Assembly (NCBI RefSeq): GCF_020164595.1
Contig: NZ_JAIQZE010000001.1
Coordinates: forward strand, 62,001 to 126,000
Reading direction: 5' to 3'
DNA from: Psychroflexus longus
GTDB lineage: Bacteria > Bacteroidota > Bacteroidia > Flavobacteriales > Flavobacteriaceae
Length of the DNA stretch: 64,000 nucleotides
Positions 17,938 through 27,357 of this stretch are shown here, piece by piece. The notes beneath the pieces were generated by a model. That model worked only from the letters and a program-made list of their open reading frames with translations. It was not told the origin of the DNA and did not search any database. The position numbers and the translations under genes are program-made. The number at the start of each line of letters is the position of its first letter. The first letter of the stretch is position 1.

Positions 17938-18271
17938 TTTAAATATGTGTTTTTGTTAGTTATGAAGTTTTCTGGGAGTAAAACTCACAACTAAGTAAAC
18001 CCATAGATAAATTCTATTCTTTCATAAAGTCGAACGGTTTTCGCTGTGTGTGTGTGTGTGTAAAATCACTTCGTAAATTATTAACTAGGCAATAATAAAA
18101 CTTTAAGATTTAAAAGAATTACGGTTCGACCGTACTTTTGCTGCGGGAAAACCGTACATTTTTTAAAAAAGCCCATTTCCTTAGAGAGGGGTTGGGGAGA
18201 GGCCTAAGAATTTCAGAATAAAACCAAGGTCTACGCTATAAAGTGTACATTTGTAGTACAATTTTAAATCC
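17938..18271. other. Intergenic region with dinucleotide run and ACGGT palindromes
   Basis: 334 bases between the divergent lipoprotein gene and lipB. Contents: (TG)8 at 18045-18060; a perfect palindrome TACGGT-TCG-ACCGTA at 18120-18134; flanking copies AACGGTTTTC (about 18032-18041) and GAAAACCGTA (about 18147-18156) in opposite orientation; a CCTTAGAGAGGGGTTGGGGA-type dispersed repeat around 18178-18199; and the lipB -7 box. No coding frame seen. Confidence 0.6.
18246..18253 (+). promoter_or_regulatory. Candidate -7 box for lipB
   Basis: TACATTTG, perfect TAnnTTTG, 18 bases before the lipB ATG. The -33 region is not a good match. Confidence 0.5.
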
Positions 18272-18976
18272 ATGAATAAAGCCATAAAAGTCCTGGAATT
18301 GGGACAACGCGATTATAAAGAAACCTGGGATTTTCAAGAGGAATTGTTCCAAAAAGTACTCAACATAAAGGTTCAAAACCGACGGGAATCAACCGATTTA
18401 GCTACAGAAAATCACCTGATTTTCGTTGAGCATCCGCATGTGTATACCTTAGGGAAAAGCGGAGATTTGGCCAATTTACTTCTCGATGAAAAGCAGCTAG
18501 CTGAAAAAGGCGCTACCTTTTATAAAATCAATCGTGGTGGTGATATTACTTATCACGGCCCTGGACAAATTGTAGGTTATCCGATTTTAGATCTTGAAAA
18601 TTTCTTTACCGATATTCATAAATACCTCCGTTTTCTTGAAGAAATGGTGATTCTTACTTTGGCAGAATATGGCCTAAAATCAGAACGCAGTGAAGGTGAA
18701 ACTGGCGTTTGGCTGGATGTGGGCACTCCGTTTGCCAGAAAAATTTGTGCAATGGGCGTTCGTGCTTCGCGGTGGGTGACCATGCATGGCTTCGCCTTCA
18801 ATGTGAATGCTGACTTGGGATATTTTGATAACATCGTGCCTTGTGGTATACAAGACAAATCTGTGACTTCTTTAAACGTAGAACTCGGCAAAGCTGAAAT
18901 TCCGGTTGATGAAGTGAAAATCAAGCTAAAAAAACATTTCGCTAAACTGTTCGAAGCCGAACTTCAGGATGCTTAA
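18272..18976 (+). CDS. lipB: Octanoyl-[ACP]:protein N-octanoyltransferase LipB
   Basis: A 234-residue LipB, which moves octanoyl groups from acyl carrier protein to lipoyl domains, the first step of lipoate synthesis in the cytosol. Seen: NRGGDITYHGPGQIVGYPI (the conserved RGGxxTxHGPGQ block, about 88-106), catalytic Lys157 in ARKICAMG, and catalytic Cys191 in VPCGI; the Lys-Cys spacing of 34 matches characterised LipB. Its 3' end overlaps the convergent lipoprotein gene by 4 bases. Confidence 0.97.
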   Translation: MNKAIKVLELGQRDYKETWDFQEELFQKVLNIKVQNRRESTDLATENHLIFVEHPHVYTLGKSGDLANLLLDEKQLAEKGATFYKINRGGDITYHGPGQIVGYPILDLENFFTDIHKYLRFLEEMVILTLAEYGLKSERSEGETGVWLDVGTPFARKICAMGVRASRWVTMHGFAFNVNADLGYFDNIVPCGIQDKSVTSLNVELGKAEIPVDEVKIKLKKHFAKLFEAELQDA

Positions 18977-21426
18977 AGACTTTTAGTGTAAATCAACACC
19001 GCATTATCATCGCCTTTTGTGATAAATTGAAATTGGTTGGGTTGTTCAAGATCCAGAGTGATTTGAGAGTTTCCAAAAACAGGAAATCCAGAAACTAATT
19101 CAGCTTGTTCATCAAATACGTAAACTTTACTTGCTTGCTGATCCACTATACTAAAATAAGTTCTATTGGCTTGTTCGTGAATTTGTGGTTGAAGATACAG
19201 ACCATAATCCAAAGTCTTACTCACGCCGTTGATGATTAATTTATTTTCAGAAAAAGTTACTACATGCTTAGGACTCACCGTGATAAAGTGATTATAAGAT
19301 AAATTCATATCTGAAGATTTTACGGATCCAGTTTCAGAAATTTCTAATAAATCACCTTCATTATTAGTTCCTACAAAACTTTCATCGTGCAAGCCAAATT
19401 CATTCCCAGATGTTGATATTTTTTGTTTCGGTTTCACACGCTCTGCACCTGTCCTGCTTAAGATTTTGAGGCCTTGGTCATTTTCCACCAGAATATAATC
19501 CTTCCGGCCTATTCTGATGTGCTTTGGTGTCCGTTTGATGACGCCTTGAGCTTTATAATCAAAACCCTTCACCAGCTTTCCATCTTTGTCAAACATCAAC
19601 ACCTCATCGTTTTGAACCACTACAAACCTATGTTTTCCATTATTGTCGTAATCAAAAATAGCGAGCCCCTCAGTTATAAAATCATTGAAGTCTAGAGGGA
19701 ATGGATCTACATTCTTACCATTTTTATCAATAACATAAAGTCTATTTTGAGTCGTAAAAGCCATTTGAAGCCTTGTGTTTCTGTAGATGTCGAAGGTATG
19801 GATGTCACCAACAATCCTACTATCGAGAGCTTTTGTCCAAATCGTTTTTCCATCTTTAGCAATCAGATGCAGCGCATTTGTTTCATCTTGAATCGCAATA
19901 TCTTTTTGTCGGGTTCTCCAGTTGGTGAAGAAATAAGGATTGGAGGTAATGGTGTTTTCAAGTTTTATACGCTTCACTTGTATGGCTTCAGTTGATTTAT
20001 CTTCCGCCTTATTTTTAGAAAGGATTCCGTTGACGAAAGCAAAATTTCCCTCGTGCGTCGCTTGCATAATTGTGGAGCTATAGCCTTTGGTATTAAATTC
20101 TTTCAGGTTGGGTAAAAAGTCAGTTGTCGCCAATTTTTCAAGTTTATTCTTAATACCATCAAGCTGTCCTCCCCAAACCATGTGTGCAGAAGAGCTCATT
20201 TTGTCCAAAGCGGTTTGAAAAGAAGTAGATTCACTCAAGATCGATCGATTATTGATGTTTACCAGCAGGTTCTCTAAAACCTCCTGGTCTTTAGCGAATA
20301 GAAAATGGCTGTCGTAAACGGTGAATACAGAAAACTTATGATTGGATAGAAGTGGAGAAAAATCTGCAAATACATTCTCAGCCTTAAAGCTATAGATGGT
20401 TTGGTTTCTAAATGATGTTTCTTGTTGTGTTATATTAGATAAGGAGTCTAAAGTTTTTGTCACATTTGAGCTTACCACGTCATAAACTAATCCCCCGTTT
20501 TCAAGCTCTATAGCTCCAACCTCGTTTGCATTTTCAAAAATAAATTTAAAAGGAGAGGATGCTGTATAATTTTGTTTGGATCTATTTTCCTGAAGCTTAT
20601 TAAAATCAGAAAAAGATAAGCTTAGAAATCCTGTTGCGTTGAGAGGGGTAACTTCATGAAGCCTGAATGTTTTTGGAGAAGTTCCTTTAAATAAATTCAA
20701 TTTACCAGTTGTTTCCTCGCTCAGGATCGCTCCAGACCATTTGTAGTTGCCTTTAGAAACTTCTAAATCTAAACTTAGCCACTTTCCTAAACCTTTCATC
20801 GACTTTGCGTTTAAGCCTTTGAATTCATTTTTATAAAGATAATCTGCTTCTTCAAGGTTGATAAAAAATGAAGTCTCTCCGGTGGCAGCTTTATGAGCTT
20901 TATAGAAAGTCTCATCAAATTTGAATTGATTATTGTAAGCCCTGATCACATTTTCTACGATAAGCTTGGACTCTGAGGAAATTCTCACTTTATCAATAAG
21001 CGTTGAATAAAATGTAGCATTTTCCAGCTTAAATTCTGAAATCTCTTTACCAGCATATTCTATCCTGGTTTGTTTTTTAAGCTGAATAGAATCCAGGCTT
21101 AAATACTTGTCTTCGATAATTAATGAGGTTGCGAGTTCGCGTTCACCTATAGGAGTCACCACTAAAAATGCTTCTGCATCTTGCTGAAAATACTTTAAAA
21201 ATTTAAAATTATTCTGAATCTTTGAAAAAACAGTTAATGAAATATTGTTCTGAAATAGTTCTGTAGAGGTTAACTCTTCGACGGATTGAGAAAGATTTTC
21301 AGATTCTAAAATCAATATAGACTTGGAAGGAATAAAATCTATGAGTTTGCCTTGTGCTGAATCTGATTCAAAATCACAGGAGCTTAAACCTATTGAAACA
21401 CAAATAATAATAAAAAGATGGCGCAT
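18973..21426 (-). CDS. Large lipoprotein of unknown function with beta-propeller-like C-terminus
   Basis: A protein of 817 residues from the ATG at 21426 (frame can extend 8 residues upstream). Signal peptide with lipobox LSSC, lipidated Cys17. The first half (about 25-480) has the alternating pattern of DUF3352-like proteins (IDFIPSKSILILESENL; FDETFYKAHKAATGETSFFI). The second half (about 510-817) is a run of short beta-strand repeats with the W-x-T-K and VIDKNGK, MFDKDGKLVKGF motifs of PQQ/VCBS-type propeller blades, ending SGFPVFG. It probably sits in the outer membrane or periplasm. It lies next to rnhB on the same strand, 43 bases downstream of it on the coding strand. No specific function is recognised. 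Confidence 0.65.
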   Translation of the reverse strand: MRHLFIIICVSIGLSSCDFESDSAQGKLIDFIPSKSILILESENLSQSVEELTSTELFQNNISLTVFSKIQNNFKFLKYFQQDAEAFLVVTPIGERELATSLIIEDKYLSLDSIQLKKQTRIEYAGKEISEFKLENATFYSTLIDKVRISSESKLIVENVIRAYNNQFKFDETFYKAHKAATGETSFFINLEEADYLYKNEFKGLNAKSMKGLGKWLSLDLEVSKGNYKWSGAILSEETTGKLNLFKGTSPKTFRLHEVTPLNATGFLSLSFSDFNKLQENRSKQNYTASSPFKFIFENANEVGAIELENGGLVYDVVSSNVTKTLDSLSNITQQETSFRNQTIYSFKAENVFADFSPLLSNHKFSVFTVYDSHFLFAKDQEVLENLLVNINNRSILSESTSFQTALDKMSSSAHMVWGGQLDGIKNKLEKLATTDFLPNLKEFNTKGYSSTIMQATHEGNFAFVNGILSKNKAEDKSTEAIQVKRIKLENTITSNPYFFTNWRTRQKDIAIQDETNALHLIAKDGKTIWTKALDSRIVGDIHTFDIYRNTRLQMAFTTQNRLYVIDKNGKNVDPFPLDFNDFITEGLAIFDYDNNGKHRFVVVQNDEVLMFDKDGKLVKGFDYKAQGVIKRTPKHIRIGRKDYILVENDQGLKILSRTGAERVKPKQKISTSGNEFGLHDESFVGTNNEGDLLEISETGSVKSSDMNLSYNHFITVSPKHVVTFSENKLIINGVSKTLDYGLYLQPQIHEQANRTYFSIVDQQASKVYVFDEQAELVSGFPVFGNSQITLDLEQPNQFQFITKGDDNAVLIYTKSL

Positions 21427-21493
21427 AGATAGAAGAATTTCAAAAAACAAAATTAAGTTGAAAAATAGGATTTAAACAAGAAAATGTCTCGGT

Positions 21494-22096
21494 TTATAAT
21501 TTTAATCCCAATTGGTCTGGCAACAACTTAAAGCTTTTTCTGTGATATTTTGTTATCCCATAAGTTTGAATAGCTTTCCTGTGCGCTTTGGTTGGATATC
21601 CTTTGTTTTGGGCCCAACCATACATGGGAAATTCTTTGTCTATTTTTTTCATGAACGCATCTCTGGCGGTCTTAGCTAAAACAGAAGCAGCTGCAATGCT
21701 TAAAAATTTTGAATCCCCTTTAATGATACACTCGTGAATAATTTTTTTGTAAGGCTTAAATCTGTTGCCGTCTACCAAAATCATTTCAGGATGAGGATTA
21801 AGCTGTTCTATGGAACAATGCATAGCTGAAATTGACGCGTTCAAAATATTTATCTCGTCGATGGTCTCCATAAATATGTGTGATATACCAAAACTAACAG
21901 ATGTTTCTTTTAAAATAACTTCCAACACTTCACGTTTTTTGGATGTAAGAAGCTTAGAATCATTGAGGATATCATTTTTGAACTCTTTTGGCAAAATGAC
22001 AGCCGCCGCTGTCACAGGCCCAGCCAAGCAGCCAAGACCTGCTTCGTCTGTTCCACATTCTAAGTATTTATCTTGATAGTTAAGTTGTAGCATCAT
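21494..22096 (-). CDS. rnhB: Ribonuclease HII with GLG in place of GRG
   Basis: About 200 residues, normal for RNase HII, which nicks DNA at single ribonucleotides and removes RNA primers. Seen: the first catalytic Asp-Glu in [14 protein letters not shown] (D17, E18), [22 protein letters not shown] and [14 protein letters not shown]. In the family the first motif is DEAGRG; here codon CTT gives Leu at the Arg position (residue 21). The Arg of GRG takes part in ribonucleotide recognition, so activity or specificity may differ. Start at 22096 or 22093; the reading frame can be extended to a TTG at 22111, but that would lie inside the -7 box. Confidence 0.93.
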   Translation of the reverse strand: MMLQLNYQDKYLECGTDEAGLGCLAGPVTAAAVILPKEFKNDILNDSKLLTSKKREVLEVILKETSVSFGISHIFMETIDEINILNASISAMHCSIEQLNPHPEMILVDGNRFKPYKKIIHECIIKGDSKFLSIAAASVLAKTARDAFMKKIDKEFPMYGWAQNKGYPTKAHRKAIQTYGITKYHRKSFKLLPDQLGLKL

Positions 22097-22108
22097 CAAA
22101 TTCAGTAA

Positions 22109-22116
22109 CAAAAATA
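22109..22116 (-). promoter_or_regulatory. Candidate -7 box for rnhB
   Basis: TATTTTTG on the minus strand matches TAnnTTTG and lies 12 bases before the ATG at 22096, giving a very short leader. The -33 element is not clear. Confidence 0.4.
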
Positions 22117-22178
22117 TGAATTCTGAAATTCTAAATTGATTTCACAATAACATTAAAACTTAAGTAAACTAAAAATGA

Positions 22179-22186
22179 TACTTTTG
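22179..22186 (+). promoter_or_regulatory. Candidate -7 box for the porin gene
   Basis: TACTTTTG matches TAnnTTTG, 20 bases before the ATG at 22207. It is back-to-back with the rnhB box. Confidence 0.45.
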
Positions 22187-22206
22187 CTCACGCTTTTAAA
22201 TTGCTA

Positions 22207-24177
22207 ATGAAGTCGGTACTCACTTTCATCTTTATAATTTTATTTTCTACGTTTTCGGTAGCTCAAAAGACGCTGAGTGGAGCTGAAACTCCGAAAAACA
22301 CTGAGGGTATAAATGCCAGGGAAAAAACAACATCAGTAAAAAGTGACCGGGATAAACCTCCTATTACTAGTTATAAGATCATAAGCATAAGTAACGACAC
22401 CACCTATGTGGATACCACACTCAGTATAAGAAAAGACTACGCTTACAATTATCTAAGAAAGGATGATTTTGAACTCTTGCCTTTTTCCAATATTGGCAGG
22501 CCTTTCACAGAATTAGGGTATTCGTTTGATGATTTGCAGGCTTTACCTCGATTTGGAGCAAGAGCAAAACATTTCTTTTATTTGGAAGTCGAAGATATTC
22601 CTTATTACGAAGTTCCTACGCCTTTGACTGAGCTTTACTTCAGAACTGTTTTTCAACAAGGGCAAAATCTAGATGCTACGTTTTCTACCAATTTGAAACC
22701 AAATCTAAACGTTTCTATTGCTTATAAAGGACTGAGATCTTTGGGGAATTATCAAAGAGAACTGACGAGTACAGGAAACCTCAGAATTGGTCTTAATTAT
22801 AGAACAAGAAACAATCGCTATTTTGTTAGATCTCACTTTGCTACGCAGGACATCTTGAACCAAGAAAATGGTGGTTTGACAGATCGAGCTAATCAACAGT
22901 TTATAGATGAGATTGAAGAAATACAGAATAGAGCTTCTGCTGAAGTAAGACTTAGAAATGCAGAAAACAAAATGGATGCAAAACGGTTCTATCTGAATCA
23001 ATATTACAACATCAGACCAGGAAATGATTCTACGCAAAACGGGCAAATTCGTTTAAACCACATCATGGATTTTACGGATAAAGAATACTCCTTTACTCAA
23101 GCTAGCTCAACACCTCAATTTTTTGGAACACCTTTCGAAAACTCTGACTTAAATAAAGAGGTTGAATACCAGAATGTTTCTAACGCAATGGTACTATCTT
23201 ATTATCAAAAGTACCTGGGTCGTATCGGTTTTATGGCCAAACACTCCAACCTGAACTATGGATATAACTCAACTTTGATTGAAGAAAACAGCATTCCCAA
23301 CCGCCTTAAAACAGATGTCATTAGCCTGGGAGGGACATATTTAAAAACTTATAAGGGGTTCAAGCTTGAGGGTAAAGCACTATATAATATTACTGGAGAT
23401 TATGATGGTGGATATGAAGTCCATGGTAAAGCGAGTACCAAAATTTCAGATTCACTTCAGTTTTGTGCGAGATTGGATTTAAGCTCAACCGCACCCAATT
23501 TCAATTGGATTTTGAATCAAAGTGATTACGAGAACTACAACTGGTATAATCCAGATTTTGATAACGTCAACACTCAGAATCTTGGGATTGAGGCAAAGTC
23601 TGAAGTTTACGGAAGAGTTTCCGCTTCATTTACTCAAATAGACAATCATGCTTATTTTGGATTTGAAGAAGCACCTGAAGGCTCTGCAACAGACAGCCTG
23701 GTAAGACCACTTCAAACCGATCTTCAAATTCGATATCTTAAGGTAAAGGCTGAAAAAGATTTCAAGTACAGTCACTTCAATTTGGCAAATACAGTCATGT
23801 ATCAAAATGTACTAGAAGGTGAGTCTGTATTTCCAGTCCCAGAATTTGTAACCAGAAATTCACTTTTTTACGATAATTTTCTATTTGACAAAGCCCTATA
23901 TCTTCAGACAGGCTTTACGTTTAATTACTTCACGAGCTTTATGAGCAAAGCTTATGATCCTATTCTTTCAGAATTTGCCATCCAAGATTTTCAAAAGCTA
24001 GAAAGTTTCTATACCGCAGATTTCTTTATAAATGCAAAAATAAGAGAAGCCCGTATTTATTTTAAGCTTGAAAACTTCACGACCCTAATTGAAGGTAATA
24101 CAAATTTTGCGGCGCCAAGACAACCCTATAGAGACTTTGCTATCCGATTCGGCTTGGTCTGGAATTTCTTTTTATAA
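22207..24177 (+). CDS. Putative porin, Porin_10-type outer-membrane beta-barrel
   Basis: A 656-residue protein with a cleavable signal peptide (MKSVLTFIFIILFSTFSVAQ). Residues about 60-165 hold the family-typical text on the periplasmic side of the first strands (FELLPFSNIGRPFTELGY, HFFYLEVEDIPYYEVPTPLTEL), and the rest is a long series of amphipathic strands ending in an aromatic residue pattern (FGLVWNFFL) that suits barrel assembly. Members of this family are predicted outer-membrane porins of Bacteroidota; the substrate is unknown. Start set at the ATG at 22207 rather than the TTG at 22201. Confidence 0.82.
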   Translation: MKSVLTFIFIILFSTFSVAQKTLSGAETPKNTEGINAREKTTSVKSDRDKPPITSYKIISISNDTTYVDTTLSIRKDYAYNYLRKDDFELLPFSNIGRPFTELGYSFDDLQALPRFGARAKHFFYLEVEDIPYYEVPTPLTELYFRTVFQQGQNLDATFSTNLKPNLNVSIAYKGLRSLGNYQRELTSTGNLRIGLNYRTRNNRYFVRSHFATQDILNQENGGLTDRANQQFIDEIEEIQNRASAEVRLRNAENKMDAKRFYLNQYYNIRPGNDSTQNGQIRLNHIMDFTDKEYSFTQASSTPQFFGTPFENSDLNKEVEYQNVSNAMVLSYYQKYLGRIGFMAKHSNLNYGYNSTLIEENSIPNRLKTDVISLGGTYLKTYKGFKLEGKALYNITGDYDGGYEVHGKASTKISDSLQFCARLDLSSTAPNFNWILNQSDYENYNWYNPDFDNVNTQNLGIEAKSEVYGRVSASFTQIDNHAYFGFEEAPEGSATDSLVRPLQTDLQIRYLKVKAEKDFKYSHFNLANTVMYQNVLEGESVFPVPEFVTRNSLFYDNFLFDKALYLQTGFTFNYFTSFMSKAYDPILSEFAIQDFQKLESFYTADFFINAKIREARIYFKLENFTTLIEGNTNFAAPRQPYRDFAIRFGLVWNFFL

Positions 24178-24328
24178 ATCAATTTATTTTTCAATATCAA
24201 AATCATTAATTTTTATCTCTTGTCTGAAATTAATAGTAGTGTATTGATATTTATTTATTAAATATTTAAAAAGCTACTTTGAGAACAAGCTTTAATTCCG
24301 ACTTTCGTAAAAATCAAAATTTGAATTT

Positions 24329-25585
24329 ATGTGTCATTCCAAGTTACTAATTATTGGATTTGTTTGGCCAGAGCCTAATTCTTCTGCAGCTGGAGGACGG
24401 ATGATGCAGATTATAGATTTGTTTTTGAAGAAAAAATTTGAAGTGATTTATGCCTCACCAGCCAAATTTTCTGAAAATGCTGAAAACCTGGAAGATCTCG
24501 GCATTACGCAGAAACAAATTCAGGTCAACGATTCTAGTTTTGATGAGTTTTTAATAGAAGAACAGCCTACACATGTGCTTTTTGATAGGTTTATGATGGA
24601 AGAGCAATTTGGCTGGAGAATTGCAGAACAGTGTCCTGAGGCGATGAGAATTTTGGATACTGAAGATTTACATTTCTTAAGAAAAGCAAGACAACAAGCT
24701 TATAAAGACAAGAAAACTTTTAAAAAGAAATATTTATATACAGATATTGCTAAGCGAGAAATCGCTTCTATTTTACGATGTGATCTAAGCTTAATCATCT
24801 CCAAATCCGAAATGGATCTATTGGTGAATGAGTTCAAAGTCCAGAAGAGTTTACTGCTTTATTTGCCATTTCTCTTAAAACCACTAAAAACTAATGATGT
24901 TGAAAATCTACCAAATTTTGATGCTCGTCAACATTTCATTAGCATTGGTAATTTTCTGCATGCGCCAAATTGGGACAAAACTTTATTCTTGAAAGAAGAA
25001 ATCTGGCCACTGATCAAAAAAGAATTACCAGAAGCAGAACTTCACGTTTATGGCGCTTACACTTCTCAAAAGGTAGAGCAACTTCACAGTGCAAAGCAAG
25101 GCTTTCTAATTAAAGGAAGAGCACCGAATGCCATAGATGCAATCAAGCAAGCTAAAGTTTTGCTAGGTCCTTTACGGTTTGGTGCTGGTTTAAAAGGTAA
25201 GTTCATAGATGCAATGCAAGCTGGCACGCCGTCCATCACGACCACTGTTGGCGCGGAAGGTTTATGCGGCGACTTCCCCTGGTGCGGCGAAATTGCCAAC
25301 TCTGCAGAAGAAATCGCCAAGCAGGCCATTCTGCTTTATAAAATGCCAAAGCGCTGGAAGATTGCACAGCGCAACGGCTTCAATATTATCAATAAGCGAT
25401 TTCAAAGGAAAGTCTTTGCAGCCAATTTCTTCAAGCGTTTGAAAAAACTGGAACAGGACTTGAACCTGCATCGGCAACAAAACTTTACTGGACAAGTTTT
25501 GATGCATCACACTACCCAAAGCACCAAATACATGTCTCTTTGGATAGAATCCAAAAACAAAAACACTTCAAAAGAAAGCATTTGA
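24329..25585 (+). CDS. Glycosyltransferase, group 1 (GT-B fold)
   Basis: A 418-residue protein. N-terminal Rossmann half begins LLIIGFVWPEPNSSAAGGRMMQ (a glycine-rich acceptor-side loop), and the C-terminal half has the GT4-like nucleotide-sugar site FGAGLKGKFIDAMQAGTP...TTVGAEGL (about 284-312). The sugar and acceptor cannot be told. A short lipoprotein gene follows after 13 bases. The leader has TTTG and GACTTTCG at 18 bases, a weak promoter match. Confidence 0.82.
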   Translation: MCHSKLLIIGFVWPEPNSSAAGGRMMQIIDLFLKKKFEVIYASPAKFSENAENLEDLGITQKQIQVNDSSFDEFLIEEQPTHVLFDRFMMEEQFGWRIAEQCPEAMRILDTEDLHFLRKARQQAYKDKKTFKKKYLYTDIAKREIASILRCDLSLIISKSEMDLLVNEFKVQKSLLLYLPFLLKPLKTNDVENLPNFDARQHFISIGNFLHAPNWDKTLFLKEEIWPLIKKELPEAELHVYGAYTSQKVEQLHSAKQGFLIKGRAPNAIDAIKQAKVLLGPLRFGAGLKGKFIDAMQAGTPSITTTVGAEGLCGDFPWCGEIANSAEEIAKQAILLYKMPKRWKIAQRNGFNIINKRFQRKVFAANFFKRLKKLEQDLNLHRQQNFTGQVLMHHTTQSTKYMSLWIESKNKNTSKESI

Positions 25586-25598
25586 TTACATTTACTTT

Positions 25599-26069
25599 AT
25601 GAAGTTTTGTTTTTGGTTTTTATCCCTCTTATTGCTCCTCTCTTGCAAAGATTTTGATCTCAAAAAACAATCTGCAGATCAGATTTTGGAAAAAGAGATG
25701 AAATCCATCAATTGGAACGAAGTCGATTTTTACCCTACGTTTCAAAATTGTGGAACAATAACTTCCAAGGCAGAAAGCAAGACTTGTTTTGAAACAAAAA
25801 TTAAAAACACAATAAGTGACTATTTAGCTTCGCATCAAATTTCGACAACAAGCTCCACTCAAGATACTTTAATAGTCAATATTTTTATAACTGTAGAAGG
25901 TGATTTAAATATTGAAGAGATTAGAATTCCAGATAAAATCAACTCTCAAAACCCTCATCTCAGAGAAATACTAAAAAAAGCTATTTCTAAGTTACCTGAA
26001 GTGTATCCTGCTCAAAAAAGAAGTGTTCCAGTTTCCTTGAGAACAGAACTTCCGATTATTTTGAAGTAA
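25599..26069 (+). CDS. Unknown small lipoprotein, TonB-C-like
   Basis: A 156-residue protein with a lipobox LLLSC (Cys16 or close) after a hydrophobic signal. The C-terminal 70 residues (TLIVNIFITVEGDLNIEEIRI ... LPEVYPAQKRSVPVSLR in essence) have the strand-helix-strand pattern of TonB C-terminal-like domains common in flavobacterial small lipoproteins. Two cysteines in the mature part (NCGTI, TCFET) may pair. It follows the glycosyltransferase gene by 13 bases and is convergent with the next gene. Confidence 0.55.
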   Translation: MKFCFWFLSLLLLLSCKDFDLKKQSADQILEKEMKSINWNEVDFYPTFQNCGTITSKAESKTCFETKIKNTISDYLASHQISTTSSTQDTLIVNIFITVEGDLNIEEIRIPDKINSQNPHLREILKKAISKLPEVYPAQKRSVPVSLRTELPIILK

Positions 26070-26223
26070 AAAGTAGGATGATTTCAAATTTGAAAGCTGC
26101 TATTTTTCATTTTAAATTTAAAACTACTTCCTACTGTGTTATATTTCGCAACTATGATTTATTAGATTTAGTTCTCGAGACTTATTTCTTTTATTCATTG
26201 GCTCATCGACTCAAAAACTATTC

Positions 26224-27357
26224 TTATTTCTTAAACCGTCTCCCCTTCCATTCGAATTTTCCGTAAAAACTTGTCAATGAAAAAAACAAGGTGAAAAAAG
26301 GATATACCAAACTAACTTTAAAGAAATCTGTCCAGCAAAATCCTAGATTCTGGATCTTTGCCATTCGAGTCAAACTCCAGCCGTCGATGATGAATTTCAA
26401 CAAAAAGGCATTGATCAAAAATCCAAAAAAAGTCGATTCCCAAAACCCAAGAATTAAGCCTAAAACCAAAACAAGCTGCATCAAAGTGACCAAAACTCCT
26501 ACGCTTTTCATATACCAACTTTCCACAGATGCAGTTTTGCTTGCCCATCGCCTTCGCTGATGCCACAAACCCTCAAACGACTCCAAAGCTCGAGTCCAAA
26601 CCACACTTTGAGCATCACTTAGAAAGTCTATTTCATAGCCTAATTGTTTGAATTTCTGCAACGTAAACACATCATCACCACTAGCTATATCTTCCTTTCC
26701 GTAATTGACTTCAGCATCCAAATAGGCTTGTTTTTTATAACATAAATTAGCGCCATTACAAATCACAGGTTGATTCCTGGCAAAACTTGCTAAACCAAAA
26801 AGCTGCAAACTTAACATATCAAAATGCTGGTAATGAGACAGAAATGAAGAATTTTTAGCCACTATTACTCCACCCGCTAATAAATCTGCTCCAGTGCTCT
26901 GTAGCTTAGCATCAAAGCTCTTCAGCCAATTCTCAGGTAAAATCACATCCGCATCTGTCGTCAAAATATATGGATAAGTAGATTTTCGTATGGCTGTGTA
27001 GATTGCATTCTTTTTAGGCGTATACTTTTCTTCTGAAATTGATAGAAGATAGATTTTGATGTCGCTATAGTGAGCTTGAAATGCTCTAGCCAGTTTCCAG
27101 GATTCGTCCTGAGAGTCGTCATCTATTAAAATAATTTCGAATAAATTTTTAGGATACGACAAGTCTGAAACCGACTGAAATAATGCAGGTAAATTCTCCG
27201 CTTCATTTCTCATAGAGATAACCACAGAAAATTTAGTTTCAGGCTGATTCGATAATTTAAAATCAGTTGACTTAAGTTTTGGTAATCCAAAAGTTAACCA
27301 AAGGATATAAAAGATATACAAGCCTAAGATGAGATAGAATACCACAAGCCAACTCAT
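26224..27357 (-). CDS. Glycosyltransferase family 2, membrane-bound
   Basis: A 377-residue GT-A enzyme. An N-terminal membrane segment (about 3-22) precedes the catalytic domain with FSVVISMRNEAENLP, IDDDSQDES (first Asp motif), TTDADV (DxD) and RRRRW-type text (HQRRRWASK, the Q/RxxRW motif) at about residue 240; two or three membrane segments follow (about 265-370). This is the layout of processive or lipid-linked sugar transferases. It overlaps the upstream membrane-protein gene by 4 bases (ATGA), so the two are co-translated. Confidence 0.88.
   Translation of the reverse strand: MSWLVVFYLILGLYIFYILWLTFGLPKLKSTDFKLSNQPETKFSVVISMRNEAENLPALFQSVSDLSYPKNLFEIILIDDDSQDESWKLARAFQAHYSDIKIYLLSISEEKYTPKKNAIYTAIRKSTYPYILTTDADVILPENWLKSFDAKLQSTGADLLAGGVIVAKNSSFLSHYQHFDMLSLQLFGLASFARNQPVICNGANLCYKKQAYLDAEVNYGKEDIASGDDVFTLQKFKQLGYEIDFLSDAQSVVWTRALESFEGLWHQRRRWASKTASVESWYMKSVGVLVTLMQLVLVLGLILGFWESTFFGFLINAFLLKFIIDGWSLTRMAKIQNLGFCWTDFFKVSLVYPFFTLFFSLTSFYGKFEWKGRRFKK

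Noticed and set aside
24290-24312. TTTG-N18-GACTTTCG before the glycosyltransferase gene as a promoter
   Set aside because: Two mismatches in the -7 box and a short spacer; mentioned only as weak.
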